From Polyangiaceae bacterium (GTDB taxonomy: Bacteria > Myxococcota_A > Polyangia > Polyangiales > Polyangiaceae), in assembly GCA_016719945.1 (NCBI GenBank), contig JADJYE010000002.1, positions 186,001-250,000 on the forward strand: 64,000 nt of DNA, read 5' to 3'. Position 1 is the stretch's first letter. Each line of letters starts with the position of its first letter. The position numbers were made by a program, and so were the translations under genes. Under the pieces are notes generated by a model. It saw only the letters and a list, made by a program, of their open reading frames with translations. It had not been told where the DNA came from and made no database searches. Positions 24,395 through 32,122 of the stretch are shown piece by piece.

Positions 24395-25817
24395 CCCTGC
24401 GCCCCGCGATCTGAGCGGACAAGGACTCGATCTTCGCGTGGAGGTCGGCGGGGGCGACGGGCGAGCCACGGACCATGTCGAGCACACGGCTCGCTTCGCC
24501 GACAAGGTTCGCCTTGAGCAGCACCGCGGCGTGCGCGACCGCCGCTCGGGCGCCGATCTCGTCGCGGATGCCCGAGCGATAGAGCGCGATCAGCGTCTGG
24601 CCGCTGCGCAGGGCGTCGCCCTTCTGCGCGAACCGCTCACCGAGCCGAAGCAAGCGGTCGGGGGGGCTCCGATCGAGCAGGCTGAGCTGGTGCAGCTCCG
24701 TCAGGACGCCGGCTGCGGCCTCGACCAGGCCCTGGTCGAGGTAACACAGCGCGAGATCGACGAGTGAGCGAGCCCGCAGCTCGGGGTCGTTGTCGACGGT
24801 CGCGACGCGGAGCAGCTCGAGCCGCGCGTCGATGTTGCGGGGCTCGGCGGCGGCGATGGCCGCCAGGCGCTGCAAGCCCTCCGCCTTACGCCCGGAGTCG
24901 AGCCATTGCACGGCCTCGGCGACGCGGGGATCGCCGCGCACCGACGCCTTCTCGTCGACCGCGGCGTCCAGCTTCTGGTCGAGCCCGGAGAGGCGCAGCC
25001 CGGCCGCGATCGCGGCGCCGCAGGCGAAGCCCCCGACGTGCGCCCAATGGGCGGTCCCGCTGCCCGGCGACATGAAGCCGGAGAGGACCTCGAGCCCGAA
25101 CCACAGCGGCAGCATGACGTACGCGGGCGCCTCGAAGGTGCCGACCTTGGGGCGGAGAAAGAGCAGGAGCAGATAGAGGAACCGGATGCGCGTCGTCGTG
25201 AGCACCACCAGGAACGCCCCCATCGCCCCGGCGATGGCGCCGGAGGCCCCGACCAGGGGGATCGCGGAGCCGGCGTTGAAGGCCCGGTGCAAGAGCGCTC
25301 CGGCGACGCCGCTCACCAGGTAGAAGCCGAGGAAGAGCGGTCGGCCCCAGCGGTCCTCGAGGTTGCAGGCGGCGAGCCACAAGAACCACATGTTGAAGAG
25401 GATGTGCAGCCAGCCGCCGTGGAGGAACTGGTGCGAGAGCAAGGTCAGGAACCCGCCGCGCGCCGGGACATCACCGAACCGGTGTGTCGGCAGCGCGTAG
25501 AGCGCCTTGTCGGCCTCCGCGCACAGCGCGCTCATCGTCGCTTGAGCTTCGCGCCGCTCATCGTCGTCGACGCCGGGCGGGACGGGGCCGGGCTTGTGGC
25601 CGAGGGGCGCGAGCGCGTGGCAATCGACCGCGACGTAGCTGTGCTTCATCATGTACGTCTGCGCTCGGCCGATCGCGTCCGTGGCGCGCGCCTCGGGCCG
25701 CTTGTAGACGAGCATGCCCACGAACACCGCGAGGTTGAGCACGACGAGGGCGGCGCTGATGACCGGGAAGCGGCGGCCGGTGCTCTGCTCATGCGCGATG
25801 GGCGTGATGAAGAACAC
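24384..25817 (-). CDS. Rhomboid-family intramembrane serine protease with TPR tail
   Basis: 477-residue multi-pass membrane protein. Rhomboid hallmarks are present: HGGWLHILFNMWFLW (His and Asn of the oxyanion region), catalytic Ser in LVGASGAIAGAMGAF (GxSG) and catalytic His in HWAHVGGFACG. A large insert follows the first helix (residues about 40-115) and contains DDDERREAQ. The C-terminal 170 residues are soluble helices of TPR character (LVDLALCYLDQGLVEAAAGVL). Rhomboids cleave membrane proteins within their helices; the substrate is unknown. It is monocistronic, convergent with the TrmB gene and divergent from the DUF3817 gene. Confidence 0.9.
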   Translation of the reverse strand: MFFITPIAHEQSTGRRFPVISAALVVLNLAVFVGMLVYKRPEARATDAIGRAQTYMMKHSYVAVDCHALAPLGHKPGPVPPGVDDDERREAQATMSALCAEADKALYALPTHRFGDVPARGGFLTLLSHQFLHGGWLHILFNMWFLWLAACNLEDRWGRPLFLGFYLVSGVAGALLHRAFNAGSAIPLVGASGAIAGAMGAFLVVLTTTRIRFLYLLLLFLRPKVGTFEAPAYVMLPLWFGLEVLSGFMSPGSGTAHWAHVGGFACGAAIAAGLRLSGLDQKLDAAVDEKASVRGDPRVAEAVQWLDSGRKAEGLQRLAAIAAAEPRNIDARLELLRVATVDNDPELRARSLVDLALCYLDQGLVEAAAGVLTELHQLSLLDRSPPDRLLRLGERFAQKGDALRSGQTLIALYRSGIRDEIGARAAVAHAAVLLKANLVGEASRVLDMVRGSPVAPADLHAKIESLSAQIAGRRVSG

Positions 25818-25882
25818 GGGCTAGAAGGTAGCGAGCTTCGACCCCACAGTGGAAGGGTCGCCGTTGCGCTCGGCCTGCAGCC

Positions 25883-26224
25883 ATGACACGCACGGGCGTG
25901 CTTCGAACCCCGCTCGGAAGACTGCGCTGGATCGGCTATCTCGAGGGCGCCTCCTTCGTCGTGCTCCTCGGCGTCGCGATGCCCCTCAAGTACCTCGCGG
26001 GCATGCCCCTCGCCGTGCGCATCGTCGGGTCTGCCCACGGCGCGCTGTTCGTCGCCTACCTCGTCGCGATCGCCCTCGCCGTTCGCGCCAAGGCGTGGCC
26101 GCTCAGAGAGGCCGGGACGCTCGTCGTCGCGTCGCTCTTGCCGCTCGGGCCGTTCCTGGTCGACGGCCGCCTCCGCGCTGCCGAGCGCGGCGCGGACGCG
26201 ACCGAGCCCACGCCCACGCCCTGA
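25883..26224 (+). CDS. DUF3817 membrane protein
   Basis: 113-residue membrane protein with three helices, matching DUF3817: RWIGYLEGASFVVLLGVAMP, PLKYLAGMPLAVRIVGSAHG and ALFVAYLVAIALAVR. The pattern G-x-x-E-G-x-S and K-Y-x-x-G is typical for the family, which often sits alone or beside transporters. Function is unknown. The tail after the last helix is short and acidic to Pro/Thr-rich. It is divergent from the rhomboid gene (65 bases between) and convergent with the flippase gene (33 bases). Size is normal for the family. Confidence 0.85.
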   Translation: MTRTGVLRTPLGRLRWIGYLEGASFVVLLGVAMPLKYLAGMPLAVRIVGSAHGALFVAYLVAIALAVRAKAWPLREAGTLVVASLLPLGPFLVDGRLRAAERGADATEPTPTP

Positions 26225-26257
26225 CGCGCTCGCCCGGCCGGGCTCACTCCGCTGGGC

Positions 26258-27736
26258 TCACTCTGCGGGCTTCGCTGCTCCGCGCTTTCGCCGCACCATC
26301 GAGAGTCCGAGATCGATGAAGTCGCGCGAGATCTTGCGGGCGATCAACAGCGCCGCGCCGGCGTAGACGACGGCGCCGACCAGGACCTCGATCCCGACGC
26401 GAATGCCCGCGTGCCAGCCGGTGTCGCCCATCGTGGCGCGGATACCGTACACCGAGGCGACCATCGGCGCGCAGGCGAGGAACGGCCGCACGAGCGCGAG
26501 CAGGACCGACGAGACCGAGATGCCCTCGGAGCGCAGCGACATCACGATGAACAGCACGTTCAGCGTGAAGGCGACGCCGACCCCGATCGCCGACGCGATG
26601 GGACCCCAGGGCGCGAACAGCCACATGAACGCGAGGACGCTCACGACGAGGAGGAAATCGAGGAGGGCGAAGATGCGGGTCCGGCCGGTGACCTGCAGGT
26701 AGCCGCCCGCCAAGATGCCGATCGAGCGGCTCATGCTCAGCGCGGAGATCGCGGTCAGGAAGGGGGCGACGCCCGCGTAGCTGGGCGCGTAACAGGCCTC
26801 GACGAGCGTCTTGGCCACCGCGCCGATCCCCGTGGCCATCGGGAACACGACGAGGGCCATCAGCGACGCAGCTCGCAGCAGCCCGCGGCGCCTCGCCTCG
26901 ACGTCCGTGAGCCGCGCGAACGTGGGGACCAACACGTCGTTGATCTGCTCGCCGACGTTCGTCGCGGGCAGGTCTGCGAGCCGATACGCCTGGTTGTAGA
27001 GGCCCAGCGTCTCCTCGCCGAAGCGCCGCACCATGAAGCCGTTGTCCCATTGCTGAGCGGCCATGTGGAACGTGTTCGCGACCGACACCGGCACGCCGTA
27101 CGACAGGATCTTCGACATGGTCGACCAGGCCAGCTTGCAGGGCTGCAGGTAGTCGCGCCACGACGTCACGAAGAAGAGGAACACCAGCGCCACGAGGGCG
27201 CGCGCGAGGTTGCCCACGACGATGGCCCACCCGCCGTAGCCCCAGTACGCGAACAGCACCGTGGTCACCGCGTAGGTGAGCTCGCCCAGCGCCAGGCGGA
27301 GCCCGACCATTCGGAACCGCATCTCGCGCACGAGGATGTAGCGAGGCAGCCAGCCCAGGCGGTCCAAGAAGTGCGAGAGGGCCAGCGCGGGGGCGTAGAC
27401 CACCACCGACGGCGCAGCGAGGATGTCGGCCGCAGCGAACCGGCCGAAGAACAGGATCGCGCACGCGAGCGCGCCTGCCCCGAGCAGGAGGACCGTGCCG
27501 TGGAAGGCCGTCTCGCGGCCCTCCGAGGGGTTCGCCGCGATGTATTGGCCGACCCCGAGGCTGGTCGCGACCGCGAAGGTCTGGACGAAGACGAGGGCTG
27601 CGTAGACCTCACCCTGTGCTTCCGGTGGAAGGAAGCGGGTGAGGATGAACGTGCTGATGATCGTCAGGATGCGCGAGCCGACGTTCGCGCCTGTCGTCCA
27701 CAGGAACCCCGCCGCTGCCTTTTGAGCGAGAGACAC
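26258..27736 (-). CDS. Polysaccharide flippase (Wzx/MATE-like oligosaccharide transporter)
   Basis: 492-residue integral membrane protein with about 12-14 hydrophobic helices and the opening AAAGFLWTTGANVGSRILTI typical of the polysaccharide-biosynthesis flippase (RfbX/Wzx) family of the MOP superfamily. Others include MSKILSYGVPVSVANTF, YNQAYRLADLPATNVGEQ and SMSRSIGILAGGYLQVTGR. These proteins move lipid-linked oligosaccharide units across the inner membrane. No glycosyltransferases or Wzy polymerase gene is adjacent, so it may serve a locus elsewhere. It follows the TerB-like gene by 12 bases on the same strand and may be co-transcribed with it. Confidence 0.85.
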   Translation of the reverse strand: MSLAQKAAAGFLWTTGANVGSRILTIISTFILTRFLPPEAQGEVYAALVFVQTFAVATSLGVGQYIAANPSEGRETAFHGTVLLLGAGALACAILFFGRFAAADILAAPSVVVYAPALALSHFLDRLGWLPRYILVREMRFRMVGLRLALGELTYAVTTVLFAYWGYGGWAIVVGNLARALVALVFLFFVTSWRDYLQPCKLAWSTMSKILSYGVPVSVANTFHMAAQQWDNGFMVRRFGEETLGLYNQAYRLADLPATNVGEQINDVLVPTFARLTDVEARRRGLLRAASLMALVVFPMATGIGAVAKTLVEACYAPSYAGVAPFLTAISALSMSRSIGILAGGYLQVTGRTRIFALLDFLLVVSVLAFMWLFAPWGPIASAIGVGVAFTLNVLFIVMSLRSEGISVSSVLLALVRPFLACAPMVASVYGIRATMGDTGWHAGIRVGIEVLVGAVVYAGAALLIARKISRDFIDLGLSMVRRKRGAAKPAE

Positions 27737-27748
27737 AGGGCGGGACGC

Positions 27749-28234
27749 TCAGCCTTCGACCTCGTCGGCCTCCTCGAACGGGACGTCGAGCCGGTGCGGG
27801 ATGGCCTTGAACAGCGCCGCGAGGTCGTGGGCCCAGCCGTGCTTTTCGTGGGGGCGCCCCAGCTCTTGCGCGAACTTTTCGAGCTCGGAGGCGCGCTTCA
27901 CGTCGACCTCCAGTAACGCTCGAAGCTCGCGCAGGCGGTCCTTTTCGCGAGGATCGTTGTCTCCGTCGACCCCCATCTGCCAGACGGCCGCGACGTACGC
28001 GAACGCCCGGTCGTGCGCGCCGAGGTTCTGCACAAGGACCTGATCCAGGGGGATGGGGCTCTCCAGCATCTTGTCGAGCCTCGACCGCAGGTCCTTGGTG
28101 AGGTTCAGCACCGTCGCCGCGCTGCGGATGCTCGCCTTCTCCTTGTCCTCGAGCTTGCCGTCGGCCCACGCCATGGTGATCAGGATCGCGAGGATCTCGG
28201 TGCAAGCTTCGACACGGATCGTGAGTCGTGACAT
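27749..28234 (-). CDS. TerB-like protein
   Basis: 161-residue soluble, mostly helical protein of the TerB/DjlA-N superfamily, seen in EILAILITMAWADGKLEDKEKASI (the conserved D-G-x-x-x-x-E-K metal-site pattern) and FAYVAAVWQMGVDGDNDPREKDRLRELRA, a second D-x-D-x-x-x-E repeat. The acidic repeats probably bind a divalent ion, as in TerB. The real start is the ATG at 28234; a much longer open frame runs on to 29794 but that part is the antisense shadow of the kinase gene. It lies 12 bases upstream of the flippase gene. Its upstream region has palindromes shared with the divergent kinase gene. Confidence 0.8.
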   Translation of the reverse strand: MSRLTIRVEACTEILAILITMAWADGKLEDKEKASIRSAATVLNLTKDLRSRLDKMLESPIPLDQVLVQNLGAHDRAFAYVAAVWQMGVDGDNDPREKDRLRELRALLEVDVKRASELEKFAQELGRPHEKHGWAHDLAALFKAIPHRLDVPFEEADEVEG

Positions 28235-28329
28235 GCGCGCACGGTAGCAGTGTTCCCCCGGGGAGAGGAGGGGGGCGCCGCCGCGACTGGGAGCCTGCTC
28301 AGGGCTCGCGCGCACCTTCGAGTTCTCAA

Positions 28330-28393
28330 GTTGCGCAACGGCGGTTCGCTTCGTGTCCCATTTCGGACCCGGCGGTCGCTGCCGGTTGCGCAA
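28330..28393. promoter_or_regulatory. Two TTGCGCAA palindromes in a divergent promoter region
   Basis: GTTGCGCAAC (28330-28339) and TTGCGCAA (28386-28393) lie 55 bases apart (start to start) between the divergent TerB-like and kinase genes. The first is a perfect 10-bp palindrome. They could be binding sites for one regulator of both genes. Confidence 0.4.
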
Positions 28394-28403
28394 TCTGTCG
28401 GGT

Positions 28404-28424
28404 GCGCCGCTTGCTTGGCGGCGC
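28404..28424 (+). promoter_or_regulatory. 5' UTR hairpin before the kinase gene
   Basis: GCGCCGC (28404-28410) and GCGGCGC (28418-28424) form a perfect 7-bp stem with loop TTGCTTG, 26 bases upstream of the TTG start. It could affect initiation; function is not known. Confidence 0.4.
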
Positions 28425-28450
28425 GCCAGCTTGGGTAGGATGGCTTCGGG

Positions 28451-30124
28451 TTGATCACACAAGGCACGGGGAAGAGCGCGGTCCGGGCCCCTCTCGATGA
28501 GGCGCTCGAGGGAGAGATCCGCCAGCTGGATCTCACGCTCGCCCGAATGTGGCAGGTGCTCGCGGCCTCTCTGGTCGTCGCTGGGCTCGCCGTCCACCTG
28601 TTCATGGCCGTCCCCGCCGGGCTCGCGGTCGCGTCGATCTCGCTGCTCGGCGGGGCATGGTTCTCCTTGCAGCGCGTGTGGTTGCGACGTCCGAGCGCGC
28701 GCTTCGCGGTCGTCGCGAACGGCGTCGTCGAGGGCCTGCTTCCGTCGGCGTTCTTGCTGGCGATCGCCGTGACCCAGGGCCCTGCGTTCGCGCTCGGCTC
28801 CTACGTCCCGCCGCTCATCTTCGCCGCGATGACCGTCGCGGCGACCGCGCGGCTGCGGCCCAAGATGACCCTGCTGATCGGGGTGATGCACGCCGCGCTC
28901 TTCCTGGTGGTCTACGCCGTGTTCCTGCGGCCCCGGCTCACGGCGGCGGAGATGGCCCTGCCGCTGCTGGCGCCCAGGCTGCAGGTGACCCGGGCGCTCT
29001 CCTTCGTCTTGGGCGGGACGATCGCCTTCGGCGTCTGTCACGCGCTGCGCCGGGCGATCGGGCGCGCCGAGCGCAGCGTGCGCTCTCGCGATCTGTTCGG
29101 AAAATACCGGCTCGCCGAGAAGCTCGGCGCCGGCGGGATGGGGGTGGTTCACCGCGCGGTCTATTGCCCCGAGGGAGGCTTCGAGCGCACGGTCGCCGTC
29201 AAGCTGCTCCACGCCCACCTGGCCGAGCAGCGCTCGTTCATCGACGCCTTCCGCGCGGAGGCCGAGCTCTCGGCCCGGCTCGTCCACCCGAACATCGTCC
29301 AGGTGCTGGACTTTGGCCGGTTCGGAGAGGCGTATTTCCTGGCGATGGAGCACGTGGAGGGCTCGACGCTCGGATGGCTGATGAGGCGGCTGGCGGCGGC
29401 CCAGCGCGTCGCGCCGCTCACCGCCGTGGGGTGGATCGGGCAGCAGATCCTGGGCGGCCTCGCTCACTCTCACCACGGCGCGCGCGACGCCGCGGGCGCG
29501 GTGCTCCACGTGGTGCACCGCGATCTCTGCCCTGCGAACGTGCTCGTCTCCGCGAGCGGCGACGTGAAGATCTCGGACTTCGGCGTCGCGAAGGCGCTCG
29601 GTGACGCGACCTTCTCGGAGACCAAGACCGTGGTCGGTCACCTCGGGTACATGTCCCCCGAGCAGGTCTGCGCCGATCCGATCGACGAGCGCTGCGATCT
29701 CTTCGCCGCCGCGGTCATCCTCTTCGAGCTGGTGGCCGGCGCGCCCCTGTTTCGACGGGCGAACGAGGCCCTCACGCTCATGGCGCTCATGCACCGTGAC
29801 GTGCCGCGCGTGGCGACGCTGCGCGCGGAGCTCTCGCCCGAGTGGGACACCTTCTTCGAGCGCGCCCTCGCCGAGCGCCCAGGCGGCCGCTTCGCGTCTG
29901 CCGAGGAGATGGCCGCGGCGCTGGAGGAGCTGACCGGGCCGAGCGCAGCAGGCAGGGAGCAGCTAGCCGAGCTCTTGGCCTGGGCGCAGGAGACGAAGCC
30001 GGTCGACGAGCCAGAGGCCCCCGCGAGCGAGACGAAGCCGACGGTCGCCCTCACCGGCAAGAGCGGGACGGTGAGGCTCAGCCCTTCCGCGGCCGGCGGA
30101 TCCCAAAGGCCACCATCCGGCTGA
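28451..30124 (+). CDS. Ser/Thr kinase with N-terminal multi-helix membrane domain
   Basis: 557-residue protein with an inverted layout for a Hanks kinase: residues about 30-200 contain five or six membrane helices (such as VLAASLVVAGLAVHLFM, LLPSAFLLAIAVTQG, LLIGVMHAALFLVVYAVFL), followed by the kinase domain at about 215-490. Catalytic elements are complete: LGAGGMGVVHRAV, VAVKLLH, VVHRDLCPANVL, ISDFGVAK and MSPEQ. HRDLCPAN has Cys where Lys or Ser is usual. The frame has a stop at 28436, so the TTG at 28451 with a nearby TAGGA is the best start. The final 47 bases overlap the convergent FHA activator gene. Confidence 0.85.
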   Translation: MITQGTGKSAVRAPLDEALEGEIRQLDLTLARMWQVLAASLVVAGLAVHLFMAVPAGLAVASISLLGGAWFSLQRVWLRRPSARFAVVANGVVEGLLPSAFLLAIAVTQGPAFALGSYVPPLIFAAMTVAATARLRPKMTLLIGVMHAALFLVVYAVFLRPRLTAAEMALPLLAPRLQVTRALSFVLGGTIAFGVCHALRRAIGRAERSVRSRDLFGKYRLAEKLGAGGMGVVHRAVYCPEGGFERTVAVKLLHAHLAEQRSFIDAFRAEAELSARLVHPNIVQVLDFGRFGEAYFLAMEHVEGSTLGWLMRRLAAAQRVAPLTAVGWIGQQILGGLAHSHHGARDAAGAVLHVVHRDLCPANVLVSASGDVKISDFGVAKALGDATFSETKTVVGHLGYMSPEQVCADPIDERCDLFAAAVILFELVAGAPLFRRANEALTLMALMHRDVPRVATLRAELSPEWDTFFERALAERPGGRFASAEEMAAALEELTGPSAAGREQLAELLAWAQETKPVDEPEAPASETKPTVALTGKSGTVRLSPSAAGGSQRPPSG

Positions 30125-31439
30125 TCAGCGTCCTGCGAGAGATCCCGAGGGCCTCGGCGGCGCGCACCTGGTTGCCCGCGCTTCGCTCGAGGGCCTCGAG
30201 GACGCGCCTGCGCTCGATTTCATTCACCTCGTCAGCGAGCCTGAGGCCCGTGTTCGCCGTCGGCGCGTCGTCGAGCCTCGGCGCGGGCCGGCTCGAGGGC
30301 GGGGGAGACGACGCGACAGCGCGCCGCGGCAGGCCGAGGTGGTGCGCGAGCATCGTCGGGCCGGCCAGCAGGAGGGCCCGCTCGAGGACGCTCGCGAGCT
30401 CTCTGATGTTGCCCGGCCAGTCGTAGCCGGCCAGCGCGGTGAGCACCGACGCGTCGACGTGAGGCGGCAGGCGGCCGAGCCTCGCCGAGCTGTCCTTTAC
30501 CAGGGTCCCGAGCAGCCCCGGGAGCTCGTCGCGCCGATCGCGCAGCGGCGGGACGATGATCGGCATTCCGGCGAGGCGGTAGTACAGATCCGGCCGGAAG
30601 GAGCTCCTCGAGGTCGCCGACAACAGGCGGTTGGTCGCGGAGATGAAGCGGACATCGAAGCGCACCGGCTTGAGCCCGCCGATGCGGATCACCTCGCCGC
30701 GCTCGAGCGCCGTGAGGAGCTTCGCCTGCACGGACGGCGGCAGATCCCCGACCTCGTCCAGGAACACCGTCCCGCCGGAGGCGGCCTCGAGCAGGCCTGG
30801 CTTCGTCTGTGTGGCGCCGGTGAACGCGCCTCGTTCGTAGCCGAACAGCTCGCTCTCGAGCAGGTGCTCCGGGAGCGCCGCGCAGTTGAGGTGGAGCCAA
30901 GGGCCGCTCGCGCGAGGCGATCGCTGCACGATCCGCCGCGCGAGGTAGCCCTTTCCGACGCCCGTCTCGCCCAACAAGAGCACCGAGATCGGGGTCGGCG
31001 CGACCAGGTCGATCAAGCGGAGGGTCTCCTCCATGCTCGCGACCTCGCCTGGCTCGGCCGGGAGCGGCTCGTTCTCCGCAGTGGGAGGCCGGAGCGCCAC
31101 GACGACCCCGCCGAGCTCGAAGGGCTCTCCCCAGCGCACCGTCGCGAGCTCTCCCTGGGCCAGCGTCTGAGCCCGGACCTTCGTCCCGTTGGAGCTGCCC
31201 AGGTCTTCGACGACGAGCTCCGCGCCGACGTGGAGCACCGCGTGACGACGCGAAATCGAGGGGTGATCGATGGGAACCTCGGCGGAAGACCCCCTGCCCA
31301 CGATGACCCGGCTCTGGGCGGGGATCGGCGTCGTGAGCCCCCCGCCTTCCCAGAGCGCCGTCAGCATCGGCCGCGCGTCACGCTGCGCGAGGATCTTCTG
31401 CGTCTCTTCTTCCCTGTGCGGGTGCATCACCAGGAGCAC
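30078..31439 (-). CDS. Sigma-54-dependent activator with N-terminal FHA domain
   Basis: 453-residue enhancer-binding protein: FHA at about 40-110 (VGRGSSAEVPIDHPSISRRH and DLGSSNGTKV), AAA+ at about 130-360 (Walker A LLGETGVGKG, GAFTGA loop, GGTVFLDEVGD) and a C-terminal Fis helix-turn-helix (AAEALGISRRTLISRM). It is the second such protein in the window and has the same domain order as the first. Phospho-threonine input through FHA is expected. Its 3' end overlaps the 3' end of the membrane kinase gene by 47 bases; this antisense arrangement with a kinase makes the pair a plausible signalling couple, by inference only. Confidence 0.9.
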   Translation of the reverse strand: MLLVMHPHREEETQKILAQRDARPMLTALWEGGGLTTPIPAQSRVIVGRGSSAEVPIDHPSISRRHAVLHVGAELVVEDLGSSNGTKVRAQTLAQGELATVRWGEPFELGGVVVALRPPTAENEPLPAEPGEVASMEETLRLIDLVAPTPISVLLLGETGVGKGYLARRIVQRSPRASGPWLHLNCAALPEHLLESELFGYERGAFTGATQTKPGLLEAASGGTVFLDEVGDLPPSVQAKLLTALERGEVIRIGGLKPVRFDVRFISATNRLLSATSRSSFRPDLYYRLAGMPIIVPPLRDRRDELPGLLGTLVKDSSARLGRLPPHVDASVLTALAGYDWPGNIRELASVLERALLLAGPTMLAHHLGLPRRAVASSPPPSSRPAPRLDDAPTANTGLRLADEVNEIERRRVLEALERSAGNQVRAAEALGISRRTLISRMVAFGIRRPRKG

Positions 31440-31514
31440 CCTAGCCGCCTTTCACGAATCGTGCCGATGACGACGCACCTCGCCCGCCCCGCCTCGGTGG
31501 TACGCTACGTGCTG

Positions 31515-32078
31515 ATGCGAAACCTTCCGAAGGCAGACACCACGAGCGTGGCCGAGCCCGGGGAGACGCCCGCCGCGGCTCCGGCGCACAGCGAGGAGCT
31601 CTCGCCCAAGCTCGCTGAGCTCGACGTCTCGCCGAGCCGTCCAGAGCCCGCCGCCGCGGCGATTCGGTTGAACGGCCTCGCGCTCGCGCGGGTCGCCTCG
31701 ATCGGCGAAGGGGGCAAGCTCGAGCTCGCGATCGGCGGGCGCTTCGTCGACGGCTTCGCCGATGAGACCGTGCACGAGGCGGTCCTGCGGACCGCCCACG
31801 ATCGCAAGGAGCCCGTGCTGGTGGAGGAGCGAGGCGGGGTGATCTTCGTGGTGGGCGCGCTCCGCACCCAGCCCACGCCCGGGGTCGACGCCATGGCCCA
31901 CGTCACCATCGAGGCCGATCGCATCGAGCTGAAGGCCAAAGAGGAGATCGCCATGACCTCCGGCGTGGCCGCGGTCGCGATTCGAGCCATCGGGGAGGTC
32001 GAGACCTACGCCGATCGAATCCTCAGCAGGGCGGAGTCGGTCCACAAGATCATCGGGCGGATGCTCCGGCTCAACTGA
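31515..32078 (+). CDS. DUF6484/DUF3540-like protein (T6SS-associated family)
   Basis: 187-residue soluble protein. An N-terminal Pro/Ala-rich segment is followed by beta-strands (LARVASIGEGGKLELAIG, KEPVLVEERGGVIFVVGALR) and a C-terminal repetitive strand region (VTIEADRIELKAKEEIAMT, ILSRAESVHKIIGRMLRLN) of the kind in DUF6484 and DUF3540 proteins, families that accompany type VI secretion genes in Proteobacteria and myxobacteria. No other T6SS gene is nearby, so that link is weak here. An in-frame ATG at 31467 would add 16 residues. It sits between the divergent FHA activator and the L,D-transpeptidase gene, 44 bases upstream of the latter. Confidence 0.55.
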   Translation: MRNLPKADTTSVAEPGETPAAAPAHSEELSPKLAELDVSPSRPEPAAAAIRLNGLALARVASIGEGGKLELAIGGRFVDGFADETVHEAVLRTAHDRKEPVLVEERGGVIFVVGALRTQPTPGVDAMAHVTIEADRIELKAKEEIAMTSGVAAVAIRAIGEVETYADRILSRAESVHKIIGRMLRLN

Positions 32079-32122
32079 GCCGAAACTTGGCCGGAAGCGT
32101 CCGGCTCGGGCAAAGGGGCGGT

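Noticed and set aside
28235..29794. Long minus-strand extension of the TerB-like reading frame
   Set aside because: It is the antisense shadow of the kinase gene, lacks any domain, and the TerB-like start with its own signals is at 28234.
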